A DNA stretch of 64,000 nt from assembly GCA_903932145.1 (NCBI GenBank), contig CAIZFE010000086.1:1-64000 (forward strand). The letters run 5' to 3'. The translations under genes and the position numbers were made by a program. Shown here piece by piece: positions 24,756-33,307 of the stretch (positions are counted from its first letter, which is position 1; each line of letters starts with the position of its first letter). Under the pieces are notes generated by a model. That model saw only the letters and a program-made list of their open reading frames with translations, had not been told where the DNA came from and did not search any database. This DNA is from an uncultured Rhodopila sp. Lineage in GTDB: Bacteria > Pseudomonadota > Alphaproteobacteria > Acetobacterales > Acetobacteraceae.

Positions 24756-26595
24756 ACCACGGCACGGCGGCGACCACGATCAGTCCGGCGAGCACCGCCA
24801 ACAGGTAAGGCCAGATGCGTCGCATCGCGGCATCAGGCGATACCCGCCCGATTGCGCAGGCGCTGTAATATCCCACCCCGAACGGGGGCGCGAACAGGCC
24901 GATGCCCATCGCGAGGATGACCACCATCGCGTAGTGGACCTCGTTAATGCCCACCAGTTTGGCCGACGGAAACAGCAGCGGCCCGAACAGCACGATGGCC
25001 GGAATACCCTCCAGCACGCTGCCGAGCACGATGAACGCGAGGATGGAAACCGCCATGAATCCGGCGGCGCCTCCTGGCATCTGGGTCATCGCGGCAGCCA
25101 ACTGGCGGGAGAATCCGGACTGGGTCAGCGCCCAGGCCATGCCGGTTGCCGTGCCGATGATCAGCAGGATGGCGCCCGATAGCGCCGCCGTTTCCACCAG
25201 CATCGGAAACAGGCGCCGCAGTGGAAATTGCCGATACACCAGGACGCCCATCGCGACCGCATAGACGATGCCGATGGTCGAAACCTCGGTCGCGGTGGCG
25301 ACGCCTTCGATCACCGCTGTGCGGATCACGAACGGCAGGACCAAAGCGGGCAGGGAGATGATGAACGCCTTGCCGATGACGCTCCAGGGCGGGCGTTTGA
25401 CGCCGGCCATGTTTTCGTTGCGGCCTCGGTAGCGGGCGACCAGCGCCAGCGCGATTGCCAGCACGACGGCCGGCATCAGCCCGCCGGTGAACAAGGCGGC
25501 GATCGAAACCCCGGTCACCGACCCGATGGTGATCAGCACCAGGGACGGCGGGATCGTCTCGCTCATGGCGCCGGAGGCGGCCAACAGGGAAACCAGTTCA
25601 CCTTCGTTGAAGCCGCGCCGTTTCATGTCGGGGAACAGGACGGGGGCGACCGCCGCCATGTCCGCCGCCTTGGAGCCGGAGATGCCGGATACCAGGTACA
25701 TGGCGCCGAGCAGCACGTAGGACAGGCCGCCTCGCACATGACCCAAAAGCGAGGACAGGAAGTTCACCATGGCTCGGGCCATGCCGGTCATCTCGATCAG
25801 CAGGCCGAGGAACACGAACAACGGCACGGCGAGCAGGATCAGCGAACTCATGCCTTCGTCCATGCGGGAAACGACGACGGTCAGCGGCGTGCGGGTCAGG
25901 GTCGCCAGATAGGCCAGGGTGGCCAGTCCGAAGGCGAAGCCGATGGGCACTGACAACAGGACGGCGGCGCCCAGCAAGACGACGAAGAACAGCACCAGGT
26001 TCCAGTTGCCGAATCCCTTCAGCCACGGACCTGCGAAATGCAGGGTTGTCGCCAGGACCGCGACGACGGCCACGCCGAACACGGCGTCCTTCCACGACAA
26101 TCGGAGCAACCGGGACAGCGCTGTCACCACCATCAGCGCCGCGCCCACCGGGATCGCCATAGCTCGGAAGGTGTTGTGGATGCCCAGCGCCGGGGTCTCG
26201 ATGAACCATTCGTCGGATGCGTATTCCCAGGCGGAGGGCAGTACCATCAGCAGAAATATGGCTACGGCCGCCGAGGCCAGAGCATCGGTTCGCGCCCGTC
26301 CGGCCGCCGACATGCCGCCGATGATCGCGGTCAGGCGCATGTGTTCGGATCGTTGCAAAGCGATCACGCTGCCGAGCATGGCCAGCCACAGGAACAGTAT
26401 GGAGGCCAGTTCGTCGGTCCAGACGAGTGGCGAATGGAACGCGTAGCGGGCTGTCACGCCGGTGAACAACACGACAATTTCCGCCAGCACCAGCAAGGCG
26501 GCTGGCCCCTCGGCAATCAGGCGCAGCAATCCGTCGATGCGGGCGGCGAGCAGGCTGGGGGCCGGAGCGATGCCGGCGGAAATGTCGTGTGCCAT
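24736..26595 (-). CDS. TRAP transporter fused permease (DctQ-DctM)
   Basis: 619 residues. Residues about 20-180 are the four-helix small subunit DctQ (ending in the LLRLSWKDAVFG region); about 190-615 are the large subunit DctM with its 12 segments and the conserved GVSIAALFTGGLMPA and FAPPFGVGYYSACAIG stretches. Works with the periplasmic DctP encoded just upstream (1-base gap) to import an organic acid or similar anion using a sodium or proton gradient. Confidence 0.92.
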   Translation of the reverse strand: MAHDISAGIAPAPSLLAARIDGLLRLIAEGPAALLVLAEIVVLFTGVTARYAFHSPLVWTDELASILFLWLAMLGSVIALQRSEHMRLTAIIGGMSAAGRARTDALASAAVAIFLLMVLPSAWEYASDEWFIETPALGIHNTFRAMAIPVGAALMVVTALSRLLRLSWKDAVFGVAVVAVLATTLHFAGPWLKGFGNWNLVLFFVVLLGAAVLLSVPIGFAFGLATLAYLATLTRTPLTVVVSRMDEGMSSLILLAVPLFVFLGLLIEMTGMARAMVNFLSSLLGHVRGGLSYVLLGAMYLVSGISGSKAADMAAVAPVLFPDMKRRGFNEGELVSLLAASGAMSETIPPSLVLITIGSVTGVSIAALFTGGLMPAVVLAIALALVARYRGRNENMAGVKRPPWSVIGKAFIISLPALVLPFVIRTAVIEGVATATEVSTIGIVYAVAMGVLVYRQFPLRRLFPMLVETAALSGAILLIIGTATGMAWALTQSGFSRQLAAAMTQMPGGAAGFMAVSILAFIVLGSVLEGIPAIVLFGPLLFPSAKLVGINEVHYAMVVILAMGIGLFAPPFGVGYYSACAIGRVSPDAAMRRIWPYLLAVLAGLIVVAAVPWFSIGFL

Positions 26596-26596
26596 G

Positions 26597-27604
26597 TCAG
26601 GAGAGAGAGCCGACTTCGGATTCCAGGATCGCCCAGGCCTCGTCGCCGAATTTCTTCTTCCACTCGGCGTAGAAGCCGGCGGCCTTCAAGGCTTCGCGGA
26701 ATGCCGGCTTGTCCACTTCGACGAATTCCAGGCCTTTGGATTTCAGGTCGTCGGCGACAGACCCGTTCAGCCTGGCAATGTCGTCCCGCTCCTGCAGCGC
26801 CGAGGCGTTCAGTTCGCGGGCAATGATGGTTTGTGCCTCGGCGGGTAGTGCCGCGAACCCGCGCTTGTTGCCCAGCATCCAGAACCCGTCCCACATGTGG
26901 CTGGTCATGGAGCAGTATTTCTGCACCTCGTACAGCTTGGCGATCTGGATCAGGGTCAGCGGGTTTTCCTGGCCCTCGGCGATCTTGGTTTGCAGCGCCG
27001 AATAGACCTCGGCGAAGTTGATGCTGATCGGGGAGGCGCCCAAAGCGGCGAACATCGACGTCCACAACGGCGACACCGGCACGCGGATCTTGAAGCCCTT
27101 CAGGTCGGCCGGCCCCTTGATCGGGTGCGTCGAACTGGTGATCTGGCGGAAGCCGTTATCCCAGATTTTGTCGAAGGCGATCAGGCCGCGCTTGTCCACT
27201 TCGGACCGGACATGCGCACCGAGGCTGCCGTCCATTGCTTTCCAAACCGTGTCGTAGTCCTTGAACGCAAAGCCGATGCCGTTGATGGACGCGGCCGGGA
27301 CCAATGTCGACAGAATCAGGCCGGACAGCGTGAAAAAGTCGATCGCGCCCGACCGAAGCTGCGACAGCATGTCCGTGTCGGAGCCGAGCTGATTATTCGG
27401 GAACACGTTAATCTCGACCGCGCCGTTGGTCGCGGCCTTGATGCGATCGGCGGCTTCCTGCTGGCGGATCGATTGCGGGTGCGTGGCCGGCGAATTATTC
27501 GCCAGCTTCAGGCTGAACTCCGCTGCCCGGGCAGGGCGGGTGTTGATGGCGAACAGAGGCAGCGCAGCCCCTGCGATCAGGGTGCGGCGGTTTAACAGCG
27601 ACAT
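26597..27604 (-). CDS. dctP: TRAP transporter substrate-binding protein DctP
   Basis: 335 residues. Twin-arginine-like start MSLLNRRTLIAGAALPLF and cleavage near ARAAEF, then a DctP-type binding protein: HPQSIRQQEAADRIKAATNGAVEINVFPNNQLG early, and the DLKGFKIRVP segment with the conserved Arg that binds the ligand carboxylate. Start at 27604, not the earlier in-frame ATG, because the signal peptide then begins correctly. Partner of the fused permease immediately downstream. Confidence 0.9.
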   Translation of the reverse strand: MSLLNRRTLIAGAALPLFAINTRPARAAEFSLKLANNSPATHPQSIRQQEAADRIKAATNGAVEINVFPNNQLGSDTDMLSQLRSGAIDFFTLSGLILSTLVPAASINGIGFAFKDYDTVWKAMDGSLGAHVRSEVDKRGLIAFDKIWDNGFRQITSSTHPIKGPADLKGFKIRVPVSPLWTSMFAALGASPISINFAEVYSALQTKIAEGQENPLTLIQIAKLYEVQKYCSMTSHMWDGFWMLGNKRGFAALPAEAQTIIARELNASALQERDDIARLNGSVADDLKSKGLEFVEVDKPAFREALKAAGFYAEWKKKFGDEAWAILESEVGSLS

Positions 27605-27839
27605 GCGGGTTCCTTGGGCGTTTGGTCCGGGCGGCAAAATACTGACTGGGACGGGGGTGGCAAGGGACGTTTCCGAGGGGCAGGTTAGAAATATGGCTTA
27701 TAGACCCTATTTATTTCGGGCCGTCGGCGGTCCCCACCGATGGCTTGGGTTGGCCGGGAGCGGTAGGGGTGCTTTCGGACCAGGATAACGAAGAGAGATG
27801 AATCTGCCGATCAGCAGACGCGGCAAGCAACAAAATGGC

Positions 27840-27856
27840 CGCGTCTGGAAGACGCG
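27840..27856 (-). terminator. possible terminator after the DUF262 module
   Basis: On the minus strand CGCGTCT-TCC-AGACGCG, a perfect 7-base stem with a 3-base loop, lies 12 bases past the stop of the last module gene and is followed by CCATTTTG. The T-run is short, so this is a moderate candidate. Confidence 0.45.
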
Positions 27857-27867
27857 CCCATCATCAC

Positions 27868-28829
27868 TCAGCTCTTTGTAATCTTCGGGCCAAGATAAAA
27901 TATTTCTAGCTTCTTCCGATCCTTCCCCAGCGGCCATTCGAAGTGCATCCGGAAAAATCGATGGCTGATCTTGCCGTGCCAGTGCGCGAAATAGCTGCCG
28001 CCCGATGTCCGTTCAAACGTCATTTCCTTGGCAAACATTTTCTGATTTGTCGCAGATTCACCGGTAAACAGTGCCCTCTCGCCGGTGAAATAAGTCTCGA
28101 CGATCTCCCGCGCGACCGGTCCATCCACGCCAGCTTCGCTTCGGCCCGCGACATAGTCGTTGAGTACCTTCATCAGTTCTAGGCTACGATCACGCAGCGA
28201 TGCTTCGAATGGCTCGCGGGCGAGAGCGGAGTTAGCGTGGAGTTCACCGATTTCGAGATTGGGAAAGCGTCGCCGTGCGGCCTCAATCAAAGCGGGCCAT
28301 GACCCAATAAGTCCCTCTGCCGCGAGCGCTTGATTGACGAGCGCGTCGGTCTCCCAGAGATTGGACACGGAGTAGCGGCCGTAACGTTCCTCGCGCAACC
28401 CATGATCGACCCTGAGCAGGCTAACCGCGAAATTGATCCTTCCCCCGACGAAGCTATAGGTAGCGCACTCTACTCCTGCCTTAGTCCTCCGCGCGGCCTC
28501 ACCCAGTCCCGTCGTCGTGACTTCGACGTCCTGATACTCAAAGTAGTCGTCGGCCTCGTCCAACCGGTCATCGTCGACGAAGGGGCCAGTTTTGTCGAGC
28601 CAAGAGAAAGTAGCCGCTCGCAAATCCTTGTCGCGAAGCTCGAACAACGCCCGGGGACGTTGATCTCGGGAGCGACCATCGCCTCCTGCAATGAGCGGGT
28701 CGACCGCAGATTCTGCCAGATCGCCGGAATCCTGACGCGCGCGGCTAACAGGCCGCGAAGTACCCTTTCGAACTCGGTACGGTCGGAAAATTGCGCTTGG
28801 AGAGACGCGTCGTTAAGATACCACCGCAC
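27868..28829 (-). pseudogene. third gene of the DUF262/AAA module, interrupted by a frameshift
   Basis: Two overlapping minus-strand frames make one protein of about 320 residues. The first starts with GTG at 28829, one base after the AAA gene stop, and reads VRWYLNDASLQ to NLRSTRSL. From about 28690 the sense passes to the other frame (RDQRPRALFELRDKDL ... HGKISHRFFRMHFEWP) and runs to 27868. No slippery heptamer is visible at the junction. The frame change is either a real mutation or a sequence error. I cannot name the family. The full-frame C-terminal part has conserved-looking GERALFTGESATNQKMF and LGPKITK segments. Confidence 0.65.
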
Positions 28830-28830
28830 C

Positions 28831-29946
28831 TCAGCCCCACCCGGCGAGCCGCGCGACATCCTTATCGCCCTGATCGAAGAAGCCGTCGGGCCACTCGTTT
28901 ATTCGACCCTCGCTGTCAATTCGCGGATTGGTGACGCCATGCCCCTGAAGAGAACTTCCAGCGAAGAACAAGAGGCTGAGTTGCTCAGCCTCTAATACCT
29001 TATCGCGGACGGCAAGCCTAATTCCATTGAGCACGTGGTCACTGTGCGTTTCGACGATTACTTGGATACCTGCCGCAGCGAAAACGGCTAGGAGATGCCC
29101 CATGCGCGACTGCGCTGAGGGATGAAGATGCGCCTCGGGGCTATCGATTACGACGATGCTGCCGGGCTCGGCGGCGAGTAGCGCGACCAGGATCGGGAAG
29201 GCGTAGGTCAGGCCGTAGCCGACATTTGCCGGGCGTCTCCATTCGCCTGTTTCAGACAGTCTGAATTGGAGCGCAAACATTGATGCAACCGACAATGACT
29301 GCACATTGGCGTTCGCATTCGGTGCAAGGCGGCTGAGCCAAGCGTCGATCTGTTTTCGAAACACCGTAGCGGGTTCGTCCGGGCATCGCCGAGCGGGATC
29401 GATTTCCGCGTCCGCGAATTCGTGATACCAATAGCTGGCGAAGCGTCCGTCAACGCCCACGTCGGGGGATTGGCTACTGACGAGATCGGGGGTCGGGAAC
29501 GCTTCGGCCGGTCCAGCGCGCACCGCACTCAGATGGACGAGGCGAGCGAGGCACTCGGAGAGTTCGGGCCAATTGCCGCTGCCGTCGTCCCTCGTTACGG
29601 TGAGGCTGCGAGCGCCGGTCTTTGCGGTTGCACTTAACGCCAATGACTTTTTATCGCCGAACAGCTTGAAATGTGCGGTAGCGTCGAGAGACTGCGCGCG
29701 AATAACATCGCCGGCGGATCCAAGGCGAACGATCGCGCCGTTTAGGGGCAAGTCGCCCGTGGCCGCCTCGCAGGTCCAGGTGCGGCGGCGCGCAGCCTGG
29801 GCCAGCAGGAGGATCGGCTGGAGTGCGGTTGATTTGCCAGCCCCGTTAAAGCCACTCAACACCGTCAGGGATGCCAACGGAACGCGCAGCTGTTCGAAGC
29901 ATTTGAAGTCCTCGATTTGCAGCGCCTTCAGGATCGGGTTGGTCAC
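28831..29946 (-). CDS. AAA/RecF-like ATPase with DUF3696-type C-terminus
   Basis: 371 residues. Walker A GFNGAGKST at about 33-41, Walker B with acidic tail SIVVIDSPEAHLHP, and H-loop/switch ETHSDH: the SMC/RecF/OLD-like ATPase core found in many phage-defence systems. The last 30 residues (RIDSEGRINEWPDGFFDQ) match the DUF3696 tail. Overlaps the DUF262 gene by ATGA and the third gene begins one base after its stop, so the three form a strict unit. Likely a nucleotide-dependent sensor or regulator of the module. Confidence 0.85.
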   Translation of the reverse strand: MTNPILKALQIEDFKCFEQLRVPLASLTVLSGFNGAGKSTALQPILLLAQAARRRTWTCEAATGDLPLNGAIVRLGSAGDVIRAQSLDATAHFKLFGDKKSLALSATAKTGARSLTVTRDDGSGNWPELSECLARLVHLSAVRAGPAEAFPTPDLVSSQSPDVGVDGRFASYWYHEFADAEIDPARRCPDEPATVFRKQIDAWLSRLAPNANANVQSLSVASMFALQFRLSETGEWRRPANVGYGLTYAFPILVALLAAEPGSIVVIDSPEAHLHPSAQSRMGHLLAVFAAAGIQVIVETHSDHVLNGIRLAVRDKVLEAEQLSLLFFAGSSLQGHGVTNPRIDSEGRINEWPDGFFDQGDKDVARLAGWG

Positions 29947-31061
29947 AGCGCCATCTCCTCCGCGTCCTCGAGTGTTTTGAATCGCTGGTGCACGGCCTGC
30001 GTGCTATTGGTCGAATACGTAATCGACTTCGCGAATGTGTCGTCCTTGACCCGATCAATCATGAAGTCGCGGAGGGCGGCATCGTTTTTGGGATCGAATG
30101 TCTCGGCGAAGCGAGCGAACACCACTGCGCTTACCTCGAACAGTGAGATATTGATGGGACTGCGCGCGGCCACGTCCAACTCGGACGCCAATGATTTGCG
30201 AAAGGCATGCTGATGGAACAGCCGGTAGGAAAGCGTCATTGCGGCATCAAATCTGCGGCGGAGATCGAGCTGTGCCTGCTCGTCGCAGTCGGCCAGAAGC
30301 TTGATTCCCCTCGCTAAGAACCCGTCCATGTCGCCGGTCCGGTAGTTCTGCCATCCGATCAGCGAGAAGGCGACAAACCGATTGATCGCCTCGCGGTCTC
30401 GCATGGTCAGCCTGTCCAGCGATCCGGCGGTGGCCGTTTGGAATGGTGTGCCCTCTGCGGCCGATTTGAGCCATTGCGTTGCAGGCCCGTTGTAAAGCGC
30501 GTTCCGCATTTGCTGGCGCGTGAGCATCGCCCCGCTATTGACGCGCTCGAAAATGTCGAGCCGGGCGCGCTCGGGCGCCTTCGCATCAAGAATGTACATG
30601 GTGAGCTGAGTATCTGCCACGCGCTCTTGCAGGTTCAGTGGTAGCCGCTCAAAGGTCTTTCCTTCCAGCTCATGCGATCCAGCGTTTTGTCCACTGACTA
30701 GCCCGGTCAGCTTCAATTCGCCGCCGAGGAAACGGGCAAATGTTGTGAGGCGCTGCAAGCCGTCGACCACGATGATTCGCCCGTCCGGCGCCTCGGCCAC
30801 GTAGAAGACCGGCAGTGGTATACGCATGATACAGCTCTCGATGAGCTTGGACTGCTTGGCGTTCGGCCATACGAAGTCACGTTGAAAATCAGGATCCAGG
30901 ATGTAGCGCTTCTTCTGGATGCGGTTAACGACCTCGCCGACCGTACGCTGTTCGGTGCGTACAAATACCGCGTCGAGCGGGTAGTCGCCCCAGCCGTCGC
31001 CGCTAGGATCTTCTACGCCTTCAGGCTCATCGGCGACGTCGACAGGCGGTTGTTCATTCAT
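29943..31061 (-). CDS. DUF262 (GmrS/ParB-like) protein
   Basis: About 372 residues. An acidic N-terminal stretch, then the DUF262 core: DPDFQRDFVWPNAKQSKLIESCI, IPLPVFYVAE, and the hallmark VDGLQRLTT. DUF262 is the N-terminal half of the type IV restriction enzyme GmrSD, where DUF1524 supplies the HNH nuclease. No DUF1524 or HNH motif is seen in the C-terminal half here, so this is a nuclease-less or diverged DUF262 protein. Start uncertain: ATGs at 31061 and 31073, and a longer frame to 31172; none has a clear ribosome binding site. Confidence 0.85.
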   Translation of the reverse strand: MNEQPPVDVADEPEGVEDPSGDGWGDYPLDAVFVRTEQRTVGEVVNRIQKKRYILDPDFQRDFVWPNAKQSKLIESCIMRIPLPVFYVAEAPDGRIIVVDGLQRLTTFARFLGGELKLTGLVSGQNAGSHELEGKTFERLPLNLQERVADTQLTMYILDAKAPERARLDIFERVNSGAMLTRQQMRNALYNGPATQWLKSAAEGTPFQTATAGSLDRLTMRDREAINRFVAFSLIGWQNYRTGDMDGFLARGIKLLADCDEQAQLDLRRRFDAAMTLSYRLFHQHAFRKSLASELDVAARSPINISLFEVSAVVFARFAETFDPKNDAALRDFMIDRVKDDTFAKSITYSTNSTQAVHQRFKTLEDAEEMAL

Positions 31062-31542
31062 GTGCGCTACCATTCTGGGTTTTGCTCGCCGTTGGCTGGT
31101 CTGCGGCGTCGTTTCAATCTCTCTTGGGCCACTATCCCGGCTTCCCTTATCCCAACCCAACCGCGTGGCCAATCAAGAAACCGCGCCACATAAAGCATCG
31201 TTACATCTTCCCTGGAAAAGTGTACCCCTAATCCCCGCCGACGCTCTCAGTCGGCGGCTTCCCTCTCAGACGCCTCACTTCCGTGGCAGTCAATGGCCCA
31301 TAACTGAAATGGTGTCCGCTTTTGGGGTCCAGTGCTTACGTTCGGATCGACCGCCATTGGCGCCGAGCGCACGTAACATTGCAGCTGTTTGCTTCCGGTC
31401 CGCCCATGACGATGGGGAAACGGCATCGACCTGAGGCGGTTATGTCCGGACCGGCCCTTCGGCCGGCGATAACTGTGCCGAAATCCGGTTGCCACATCTG
31501 GGTTCACCTGATGAACCCAGACCAGAACAGAACCAGGACGCC
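31062..31542. other. gene-free, hairpin-rich gap upstream of the DUF262 module
   Basis: No gene is recognisable over about 480 bases. Three perfect hairpins are visible: CCGCCGAC/GTCGGCGG at 31235-31257 (7-base loop), CCGGCC-CTTC-GGCCGG at 31451-31466, and CTGGGTTCA/TGAACCCAG at 31498-31520 (5-base loop). The last lies just upstream of the chimeric gene's promoter. The text around 31310-31345 (TGTCCGCTTTTGGGGTCC) looks like degenerate intergenic sequence rather than coding. The gap is the likely boundary of the accessory island. Confidence 0.5.
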
Positions 31543-31577
31543 TTGACTAATTTCCTACATTAGGTTATCAGTCAGGG
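31543..31577 (+). promoter_or_regulatory. predicted promoter of the chimeric gene, possibly leaderless
   Basis: TTGACT (31543-31548), 17-base spacer, TATCAG (31566-31571), then 6 bases to the ATG at 31578. It matches the promoter at 3945-3980 in element spacing and in much of the spacer sequence, so the promoter was duplicated together with the coding start. Transcription should begin at about the start codon, implying a leaderless mRNA. Confidence 0.6.
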
Positions 31578-32153
31578 ATGGAAACCTTATCCCCACCACC
31601 GGCCATCGATCTTTCCAAGTACCTGTATCATCAGGTCATCTATACCCTCACCCGCCTGTTGCCGCCGCCGATTGATGACTCGCCCACGGCGCTGCTCGCC
31701 AGAAACCACACCGCCATCGCCAAGGTCGCCGCGCTGCTGCCGGTCGGTGCGAATGAGCTCGATCTCGCGGCCGAGTGCATCGCTGCGGCGCGCGAGGAGG
31801 CGGGGCGGGCGGTCGAGACGTTGTTCAACGACTTCCTGCGGCAGACGTTCGAGATGCTGATGCCGCCCGGCTATACGTCGATGGCGTCGATGAAGAATTT
31901 TGTCCGCAACCGCGCCGCGCTGCGCGGCGACAAGCTGACGGCTGAGGCGCTGATCGACAGCGGCACGGCGCTGATCGGTAGCCCCAAGACGGTGCTGGCG
32001 GGTATCGAGCGGATGCGGGAGCGAACCGGATTTGGGATTCTCGTGGCGATGCTTCAGTTCGGCATCCTTTCGGACGAACTCACCCGGCGTAACATGGACC
32101 TGTTCGCCGCCGAGGTGATGCCGCATTTGAGAGACCGATACCTCGTGCCGTAA
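31578..32153 (+). CDS. chimera: family A N-terminus fused to LLM oxidoreductase C-terminus
   Basis: 191 residues. Residues 1 to about 78 are nearly the same as the start of the 3944 gene (LLPPPIDDSPTALLARN, AIAKVAALLPVGANELDLAA). Residues about 79-188 are the C-terminal third of a luciferase-like oxidoreductase (MLMPPGYTSMASM, ALIGSPKTVLAGIERM, MDLFAAEVMPHLRD). The junction is near 31810. The flavin barrel is incomplete, so no oxidoreductase activity is expected. The frame is clean across the join, and the promoter is intact, so it may be expressed. It could be a pseudogene by origin. Confidence 0.7.
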   Translation: METLSPPPAIDLSKYLYHQVIYTLTRLLPPPIDDSPTALLARNHTAIAKVAALLPVGANELDLAAECIAAAREEAGRAVETLFNDFLRQTFEMLMPPGYTSMASMKNFVRNRAALRGDKLTAEALIDSGTALIGSPKTVLAGIERMRERTGFGILVAMLQFGILSDELTRRNMDLFAAEVMPHLRDRYLVP

Positions 32154-32271
32154 CCTGCCGCGAGCTTCGGCTGATGCCTGGACTAAACGGCCCAAGCTGA
32201 TTGAGCATAGTTGGGGCTGTAAACCTTTTGGTAAGAATTGCGGCGTAGTCTCGGTCGTTGGAGATCGAGAC

Positions 32272-33219
32272 ATGTTGAATTCCGCTGTACGTTCGTTTTT
32301 TGGACGATTGCCACCGCGCCAGTTCGGAGCGTCGAATTTGCCCGTCGCTGCGCTGGCACCTGACATTCTGCCGGTTAGGCCGGTTGGGCCGGTCGTGACT
32401 GGGGCTGAAAAGAGCCGAACCGACTGGCCGGCCGCACGGTTGTCGTTGTCCAACACTCTGTGGGGAAACGGCTACATCGTCCCTGGCGGCGAGTTCGAGA
32501 TCCTACGTCTGACCCGGCCGCTGGGTGCTTCATCCGCGGCCAGCCTGCTGATCGTTGGCGTTGGCAGCGGCGGTCCGGCCGTGGCCGTCACACGCAACCT
32601 TGGGGCCCGGGTGGTGGGGATGGAAAGCGATCCCGTGCTGCTCGCCGCAGCCAGAGGACTTGTCGTACGGTCCCAACTTGATCGCAAAGTAACACTGCAA
32701 GCCTGGGAGCCGAACGCTCCGGCGTTTGGCGTCGCCGGCCATCATCATTGCGTGGCCCTGGAGCCGTTTCAAGACGGGCAACCAGAACCCATCGCCGTTG
32801 CACTCGCGCAGGCGTTAAAGCCGGGCGGCCAAATGGTGATCGCTGCGCTGGCGGCCGCCGCGCCGCTGAACCCCGCCGACCGGACTGTGCGCCGTTGGGC
32901 CGAATTGGAGCAACGCGATCCGTCCTCCGTGCTGACTTCCGTAGCGGTGACCCGGATGCTCGGTCGTATCGGGTTGGATGTCCGCATCGCCGAGGACATC
33001 TCCGTTCGGCATATGGAAGATGCATTGTTGGGATGGCGTATGTTGTTGCGTGACTTGCCGGCGACCCGGCCTACTTCGGTGCAAGCCGCGCAATTGGCCC
33101 GCGAGGCGGAGTTGTGGCTGCTGCGACGCCGGTTGGTCCGGGACGGGCGGCTGCGGATGATGCACTGGCATGCGATGAGCCGGCCACCCTCCGTCGTCCC
33201 GTCCGAGTGGGTGAATTGA
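32272..33219 (+). CDS. class I SAM-dependent methyltransferase
   Basis: 315 residues. A SAM-binding motif I LLIVGVGSGGPAVAV followed by the acidic end of strand 2 (GARVVGMESDP) and ALKPGGQMVIAALA (motif III). The N-terminal 70 residues include DWPAARLSLSNTLWG. The C-terminal part is helical and Arg-rich. The acceptor substrate is unknown. It precedes a secreted GH5 glycosidase by 88 bases and may belong to a polysaccharide-related group. Confidence 0.75.
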   Translation: MLNSAVRSFFGRLPPRQFGASNLPVAALAPDILPVRPVGPVVTGAEKSRTDWPAARLSLSNTLWGNGYIVPGGEFEILRLTRPLGASSAASLLIVGVGSGGPAVAVTRNLGARVVGMESDPVLLAAARGLVVRSQLDRKVTLQAWEPNAPAFGVAGHHHCVALEPFQDGQPEPIAVALAQALKPGGQMVIAALAAAAPLNPADRTVRRWAELEQRDPSSVLTSVAVTRMLGRIGLDVRIAEDISVRHMEDALLGWRMLLRDLPATRPTSVQAAQLAREAELWLLRRRLVRDGRLRMMHWHAMSRPPSVVPSEWVN

Positions 33220-33307
33220 CATCTTCGCTAGCGACAACGATTGCCATTCACGCGGGCGTACTGATCCGGGCAGAACAGGTCGGCAACCAGAGCGGAAGCG
33301 CAATACC

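Noticed and set aside
28680-28705. Programmed ribosomal frameshift in the third gene of the DUF262 module
   Set aside because: No slippery heptamer or strong downstream structure is visible at the junction, so mutation or sequence error is more likely.
31235-31257. Hairpin as a rho-independent terminator
   Set aside because: The 8-base stem is perfect, but no T-run follows on either strand and no gene ends next to it.
31587-32456. Minus-strand open frame of 289 codons opposite the chimeric gene
   Set aside because: The plus strand has clear similarity to two protein families and a conserved promoter; the antisense frame is Arg-rich and featureless.
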